From: Pseudomonas endophytica
GTDB taxonomy: Bacteria; Pseudomonadota; Gammaproteobacteria; Pseudomonadales; Pseudomonadaceae
Reading direction: 5' to 3'
DNA length: 64,000 nt
Assembly: GCF_001411475.1 (NCBI RefSeq)
Contig: NZ_LLWH01000231.1
Span: 1-64,000, forward strand
Positions 60,501-64,000 of the stretch are shown here, in pieces. A model generated the notes under the pieces. The model did no database searches. It saw only the letters and a program-made list of their open reading frames with translations, and was not told where the DNA came from. Each line of letters opens with the position of its first letter. The stretch's first letter is position 1. The translations under genes and the position numbers were made by a program.

Positions 60501-61851
60501 GGTCTGGATTGATCTCAATATTCAGGTCGGCTTTGACCTGTTTTTTGAGCGCGTCTTTGGCAAAAGTCAGCAGTTGGCTTCGTTGGCCTATGAGGTTAAG
60601 TGCGATCTCACCCGGAACGTGGGCGTCAGAAGCGGCGTTCTTGAAGGCTTCCATCGCCAGCCGCCATTGGGTTTTTTCGGGCTCTGAGGCGTCAGTGAGC
60701 CATGCGGGCAGGCTGCTTTCGATTAAGCGTGTGTAGCGTGCTTTCAGGATCTGCGCAGGTTGCACAAGCAAGCTCTGCCCCAGCATCCGGTCAATTCTGA
60801 TGCCAATGGCGTCCAGATCGCGATCCAGTGATGCCTGGCGGATGCCACGCCAGGCATGGGTGATATCAGACTGCTGTTTCTCGATGATTGAGCTGATCCG
60901 GTCACTGAATACAGAACCGGTAATAACTTCATAGCCAAAACCTTGCATGTCCGCTGCCCGCGAGTGGTGGGCCGCAGGCATCAGGTCCAGGAGGGCCTTG
61001 CGTTGCAGATCATCCTTGAAGCGCTCATTCAGTTCCTGATTGAGCGCGTCGAACGTTGTAAAAACTTCGAGACCACTGCCGGGCATGAATAACACGACCG
61101 GTTGTTGCGCCTTCGCAGAGCCGGAATCGGCGTCTGGCGTTTGCACGAGGTGATTGAAGCGCGGGCTGGTGGTTGCCAGAGCAACCGAGTCGGGATGGGC
61201 AATGATGAACAGGCCGCTCATTTCGCTGTCGAGCGCGCTGATGGCGCCTTTTAACACCACCCGATAAGTGTTCAACGTGCCGGATGGGTTCGCGGTTAAT
61301 TGCGACACCATTGAATAGGCCGCTGCACTCAGTGTGTTGTCCTGACGGCGGACGTCGGCTTCGTTGCTGACGCAGGTTCGAAAGTGTTCTGTGAACCAGT
61401 TTCGTGGGCTTGGGGTGAGGTTTTGCTCATCGCTTGCATCCCAAAATGACAGCACCTGGTGTTTATAAATGACCTCAAGGTGTTGAGCGGTGTGCTCAAG
61501 GAATTTTTCGAACAACGGGATCGTGATGCCTTGTATGCGGTCCGCTTCATTCAGTGAATACGGGGTGTTGACGATGGCCACTGAGCGTTCGTCGAACGTG
61601 GGTAGGAGGCGAGACTCAAAGTACTCCTCGAACACGTCGGACAAGGTGCGCGAAATGATCATCGGGGTTTGACCCACCTGCGCCTCGTCGAGACAGGTGA
61701 TGAACATATCGTCGGTGCAACTGCCCTGGGCGAGTTTGGGAAAGGTTTTTCTCAACTGTTGGTCGAGCGTGCCCGGTAAGTCGGGCAAGGCTTGCAGGAG
61801 TAACTGTTGTTCAGCTTCGGCGCGTTTCAGGTGATCGAGATGGAGGGGCAT
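57571..61851 (-). CDS. Very large dermonecrotic-toxin-like protein (DUF6543 type) with a TIKI/EreA-like C-terminal module
   Basis: This 1426-residue protein looks like the Pseudomonas DUF6543 / membrane-targeted effector toxins; I recognise the family style only, not a characterised homologue. No signal peptide is seen. The N-terminal part (to about residue 500) is helical with LTANPSGTLNTYRVVLKGAI. A hydrophobic stretch, FVLPFKIMLPVAILRFLY, lies near residue 755. Then ALLHFMGSITHLTDGASDFA follows. A repeat-like beta region lies at about 830-1010. The C-terminal module (about 1115-1300) has GEVHS at 1128-1132, YMEHLQTDFHQ with Glu1158, and GSTHSNTF with His1272. That G-E-x-H / E / H arrangement recalls TIKI, EreA and ChaN metallohydrolases. 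It is paralogous to the gene at 62081. Confidence 0.75.
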   Translation of the reverse strand: MPLHLDHLKRAEAEQQLLLQALPDLPGTLDQQLRKTFPKLAQGSCTDDMFITCLDEAQVGQTPMIISRTLSDVFEEYFESRLLPTFDERSVAIVNTPYSLNEADRIQGITIPLFEKFLEHTAQHLEVIYKHQVLSFWDASDEQNLTPSPRNWFTEHFRTCVSNEADVRRQDNTLSAAAYSMVSQLTANPSGTLNTYRVVLKGAISALDSEMSGLFIIAHPDSVALATTSPRFNHLVQTPDADSGSAKAQQPVVLFMPGSGLEVFTTFDALNQELNERFKDDLQRKALLDLMPAAHHSRAADMQGFGYEVITGSVFSDRISSIIEKQQSDITHAWRGIRQASLDRDLDAIGIRIDRMLGQSLLVQPAQILKARYTRLIESSLPAWLTDASEPEKTQWRLAMEAFKNAASDAHVPGEIALNLIGQRSQLLTFAKDALKKQVKADLNIEINPDRLMISTTEAISTGPVIYPFATSGYAAANSLHRTGPTLSYRETRRSLSAVALDNVGKLDLTFALTARVLGENNQTHPTLAPAYVKALVRQLDVGRLFQTHLRHTLLESPAAQWRKERYVALKTALLRLDLVEGTLSKQLTPHTAAWIKALLDRPVHSDERLVDGKKIYVSQLLLKNRPLPGVFVISQQLSTTRVCYTPQAPDNIWFREFTDLESLGTALAHTTLHPYIMQRVTEINRSYIGPLLKTGSIASQLSHLLSIKDHFLEQSYQIEALFATRNANEQSTTTQESNVATVIETLDTLLDLVSFVLPFKIMLPVAILRFLYSINLGLDALSRDEQQEALLHFMGSITHLTDGASDFAGSAVFAKSIRQRPPHPALTLTHLQPSSRTTNGMTLRTGERYQAGIYEFTPAGSSEPLQYVKGTDGHLYRTHYDTLDNRWLIVDERQPDANHGYPVRSLGAGDWELDLQVNRGSKPTAIEALIEASAVTDVSLSGIAADKNGIFTVNHRTYIQQDSCTFQVHFDWSGRHWRLNTQGRLAQGSDTHHAVRRHFSDTYWEVKRFNAGGESSWQPLTTILPASKTSGSPTFSGHDLRDEHKQAIAHLNNRYRGLETVSPASAKFNVELAAFNAQRIALHEEAKAFLKIFTPMARPPLPDFLATITPPDMLKKIFKDFKGMVIGEVHSAIGSKQFLIIHMEELAKIHVKTLYMEHLQTDFHQADLDDFFNSGKMSDSLNDFLHKLDYSHNTYPGGSYTFRNVVLEAQKRGIRIKAIDCAASYLSKGLAQVDGLQPRLERFSWFSTRVIQANQTKNGNQNWVALVGSTHSNTFKGIPGIAEIENALGVRIDDVAPGTGRGWSRDKGIVTANASNKSENYMLRTDLNLTMEVPASRYILKSYTPVQLNTLLKTPGLYVFDNYLPQGPTLIHRAPDQTLVHTVLQLDGSKIYLDIPSLPGLHQQRFDDIPVLMERLTSLNMRLAH

Positions 61852-62034
61852 TTGAGTCTGACTCTTGGCACAAAATCGGGCGCATGTTTCGCCCGTGAGA
61901 AGGCCTGCAACCTGGGTCGTCTTCGCTCCTCAAGGAGATGTAGAGACCAGGTTTGGGCAAAGGCCGGTTCAGCGAAGTGTCGAAGCTACAGAGGGCAGGC
62001 GGGTGGTAGATAGATAAGGGTGTTGCCAGCGTGC

Positions 62035-62071
62035 GTGACCCTCAGAACCGCGTAAAGGCTCTGAGGGTCAC
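62035..62071. terminator. 12-bp inverted repeat after the second toxin gene
   Basis: GTGACCCTCAGA pairs perfectly with TCTGAGGGTCAC across a 13-nt loop, 10 bp after the stop of the 62081 gene in its own direction. There is no strong T run, so termination is uncertain. Confidence 0.5.
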
Positions 62072-62080
62072 AAGGCAAAC

Positions 62081-64000
62081 TTACTGGACTCTGTGCAAGC
62101 CTGTTATTTGAAGGTCGTGTATCAGTTTGCTAACAAGAATGTAGCGTTTTTGATGAACCTGTTCCCAATGCGGACGCTCGATAAAGAACTGCCCTGATTC
62201 GCTTGTTTGCAGAGGCGTATGAACGATTTCATTTGAATTGGAACGATGGATTAACTGCGCACCTTCCGGCGAGTTGTTGAATAAGAATGCACCGGGCTTA
62301 TCCAGTTTGGCTGCAATCTCTGCTGCGGTGAGCACCGTTTTTTTTGCGTCAGCGCCACGAATGTTCAGTTTGAGCCAATAGTCGTTTTTCATAAAAGTGA
62401 CGTCAGCGCCTGGAAAAGGTGTTATCAGGTCACTGAGATCCTGTCGCACCTGGAGTTTATGGCTCGAAGGCACGTCTGTGATCCGCATTCCGACAGCTCC
62501 TTCGAGTTCCGACAGCCCGGGTACGCCTTTAAACGTGTTGGCATGGGTATTACCGGTCAAGGCAATCCATTTGTGAACTCCGGTACTTTCCACATGACTA
62601 CGGATCACGCTAGAAGCAAAGTAGCTGAACATTTCATACCGGTGAAGCGCCGAGTTCGCCGTCGGCATGCCTTTTGAGTAGTAACTGGCCATGCAGTCCA
62701 GGGCTTTGATTTTGATACCGTGTCGTCTCGCTTCTCGTACCAAGTTGCTATAGGTGTATGCGGTATTCGCGGGCAGTTGGTGACCTGCATCCTGTTGTTT
62801 CAAGAACGTGTCCAGCACCGGATCCATGTTTCCGGTCTTGAAATAATTATCCAGCAGAGATTGATGCGCGTCGGTTTGAAGATGTTCCAGATAGATGACA
62901 TTTTTTTTGTTTTTAGACAGTGACTTCATGTAGTCGATCAGAACTTTCTTGGCGCCGATGTCTGAATGGCTTTCACCTAACACGATTCCGTCAACGTTTT
63001 CATGCAAACGCTGTAGAAGATCATTCGGAGTGAATTTCTCAGGCAGCGTGGGGCGCGCGGGTCGCGGTTTAATAGGGGTTTTGACGAAAAATGCTTGAGC
63101 ATCGCCGAGCAATTTAACCCTGAGTTCTGTGAAATACTTCGCCAGCAGGGTGACTTCAGGTTTCGCAAAAACATAGCGGCTATCCTGAAACCGTGGCACG
63201 TGATCAATACAGTTTTGAAGGGGCTTATTTAAGTGTTCAGGTACATCGTACTGACTGTTAGACACTGCAGGTAAGGCGACAGGAAGTTCCATGTGCGGCC
63301 GTTGCAGTGATCTCCAATTGTTCGGCCCCAGCTTGATCTCCCAATGCTCTGAAGACTTGCGTAATGTGTACTGGACGGAATGGCTTCCTGATGCGCCGGG
63401 CGTTTGTAAATACAGATTGCGGCCCAACCAGCCTTTGTAAACTTCAAATGTTTGACCGTTTTCTTGAATGTAGCGCTTGTTGTTTACGTGATAAATACCC
63501 TGACTGTCCGCCTGAAGTGTGGAGAGGTTGACGTCAGTGACGCGGGCACTGTGCAGTACGCGCTCAATGGCGCTCCCTTGTTGGAACAGTGGAGCCCCGC
63601 CATCAACGTCCCAGCGTCCGGCCGACAGTTCGCGAACAGGCATTTGATAGCGTGAGTCGGGGTTGCGTTCATCAATGATGCGCCAGGTGTTGTCCAGATC
63701 GTCGTAGCGAGCGCGATACACGTTGCCATGGGTGTCTTTTATATAGTGCTTCGTTTGGCCGGTTGCGTTTGAAACTGACTCATACACACCGCCGCCAAAC
63801 TCCCCGCCTGTCTTCACGCCCAGACCGTTGGTATTTTCAGTGCTGGCCGCACTGGGGTTGAGCCTTGGCACAGGTTGTTTGACGCGCTGGCGTATGGCGC
63901 CCGCAAAGACTGCAGAGCCCGCAAAGTCCGAGGCACCATCGGTAACGTGGGCAACAGCGCCCATAAACGCCAAAAGCGCTTCGTCTTCTTCGCCGCGCTT
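62081..64000 (-). CDS. Second toxin-like paralogue, 5' end outside the window
   Basis: The visible part (about 639 residues) is the C-terminal end of a second DUF6543-type protein. The frame is open to the window edge, so it starts beyond 64000. It begins in GEEDEALLAFMGAVAHVTDG, matching the first toxin from about residue 805. It continues through the beta region to the same C-terminal module. Key motifs are LGESHSDIG (His codon 62966-62968), YLEHLQTDAHQ and GNTHANTFKGVPG (His codon 62543-62545). The copies differ widely elsewhere, so this is an old duplication, not a recent tandem copy. Only 229 bp separate it from the first gene, which it would precede in transcription. Confidence 0.75.
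   Translation of the reverse strand, partial: KRGEEDEALLAFMGAVAHVTDGASDFAGSAVFAGAIRQRVKQPVPRLNPSAASTENTNGLGVKTGGEFGGGVYESVSNATGQTKHYIKDTHGNVYRARYDDLDNTWRIIDERNPDSRYQMPVRELSAGRWDVDGGAPLFQQGSAIERVLHSARVTDVNLSTLQADSQGIYHVNNKRYIQENGQTFEVYKGWLGRNLYLQTPGASGSHSVQYTLRKSSEHWEIKLGPNNWRSLQRPHMELPVALPAVSNSQYDVPEHLNKPLQNCIDHVPRFQDSRYVFAKPEVTLLAKYFTELRVKLLGDAQAFFVKTPIKPRPARPTLPEKFTPNDLLQRLHENVDGIVLGESHSDIGAKKVLIDYMKSLSKNKKNVIYLEHLQTDAHQSLLDNYFKTGNMDPVLDTFLKQQDAGHQLPANTAYTYSNLVREARRHGIKIKALDCMASYYSKGMPTANSALHRYEMFSYFASSVIRSHVESTGVHKWIALTGNTHANTFKGVPGLSELEGAVGMRITDVPSSHKLQVRQDLSDLITPFPGADVTFMKNDYWLKLNIRGADAKKTVLTAAEIAAKLDKPGAFLFNNSPEGAQLIHRSNSNEIVHTPLQTSESGQFFIERPHWEQVHQKRYILVSKLIHDLQITGLHRVQ

Overview
The window is chromosomal DNA of a Pseudomonas, most likely of the fluorescens/fragi-like lineage. 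The support is the near-exact family matches of its housekeeping genes (gltBD, hemE, aceEF, glnE, putA/putP, the waaFCGP heptose/kinase cluster), the Pseudomonas-type REP/REPIN elements built on a GTAGGAGC...GCGATC core, and a gene order (gltB-gltD-hemE; MFS/LysR/ParA; selO-mscK-nhaP2; rlmJ; msrA-dipA; aceF-aceE; glnE; waaF-C-G-P-wapP-wapQ) that I recall as largely collinear with P. aeruginosa PAO1 PA5036 down to PA5006. No rRNA, tRNA, CRISPR array or insertion sequence was seen.

Layout. 1-5.9 kb: the end of gltB, gltD (ammonia assimilation) and hemE (haem synthesis). 6-17.2 kb: an accessory block with a secreted chitin-type lytic polysaccharide monooxygenase (AA10 LPMO, GbpA-like) followed by a complete, tightly overlapping one-direction type II secretion operon gspC-M. 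The LPMO is the obvious candidate cargo. 17.4-21.7 kb: a divergent YnfM-like MFS exporter and its LysR regulator, an orphan ParA ATPase, trxC, a decayed HigA-type antitoxin and a DUF3077 gene. 21.7-22.6 kb: a gene-poor REP cluster. 22.6-29.3 kb, leftward: selO, mscK, nhaP2. 30.1-36.0 kb: the divergent proline pair putA/putP, whose shared regulatory region carries six GTTGCA half-sites and a 14-bp perfect stem. 36.2-42.6 kb: a small unknown gene, rlmJ, msrA, the c-di-GMP phosphodiesterase dipA and a PhoD-like phosphatase. 43-47.3 kb: aceEF (pyruvate dehydrogenase), with two FadR/PdhR-type palindromes at its 5' end. 47.5-57.6 kb: glnE, then the LPS inner-core operon (two heptosyltransferases, a glucosyltransferase and four kinase-fold proteins). 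57.6-64 kb: two tandem leftward genes for very large proteins of the Pseudomonas dermonecrotic-toxin-like (DUF6543 / membrane-targeted effector) type, the second cut by the window edge.

Most unusual points. (1) The tandem toxins share a C-terminal module with GExHS, EHLQTD and G(S/N)TH(S/A)N motifs, which resembles the TIKI/EreA/ChaN metallohydrolase-like fold. They lie directly after the LPS core operon, and a stem-loop terminator is built over the operon's last stop codon. (2) The coding sequence for the conserved AceE N-terminus has no standard start codon, because one of the two operator palindromes sits where the start should be. (3) A frameshifted, internally deleted HigA antitoxin remnant lies between trxC and the DUF3077 gene. 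(4) ilvE, usually found between glnE and waaF, is absent here. (5) The LPMO-T2SS block sits between hemE and the MFS/LysR pair and has a perfect 20-bp palindrome upstream.
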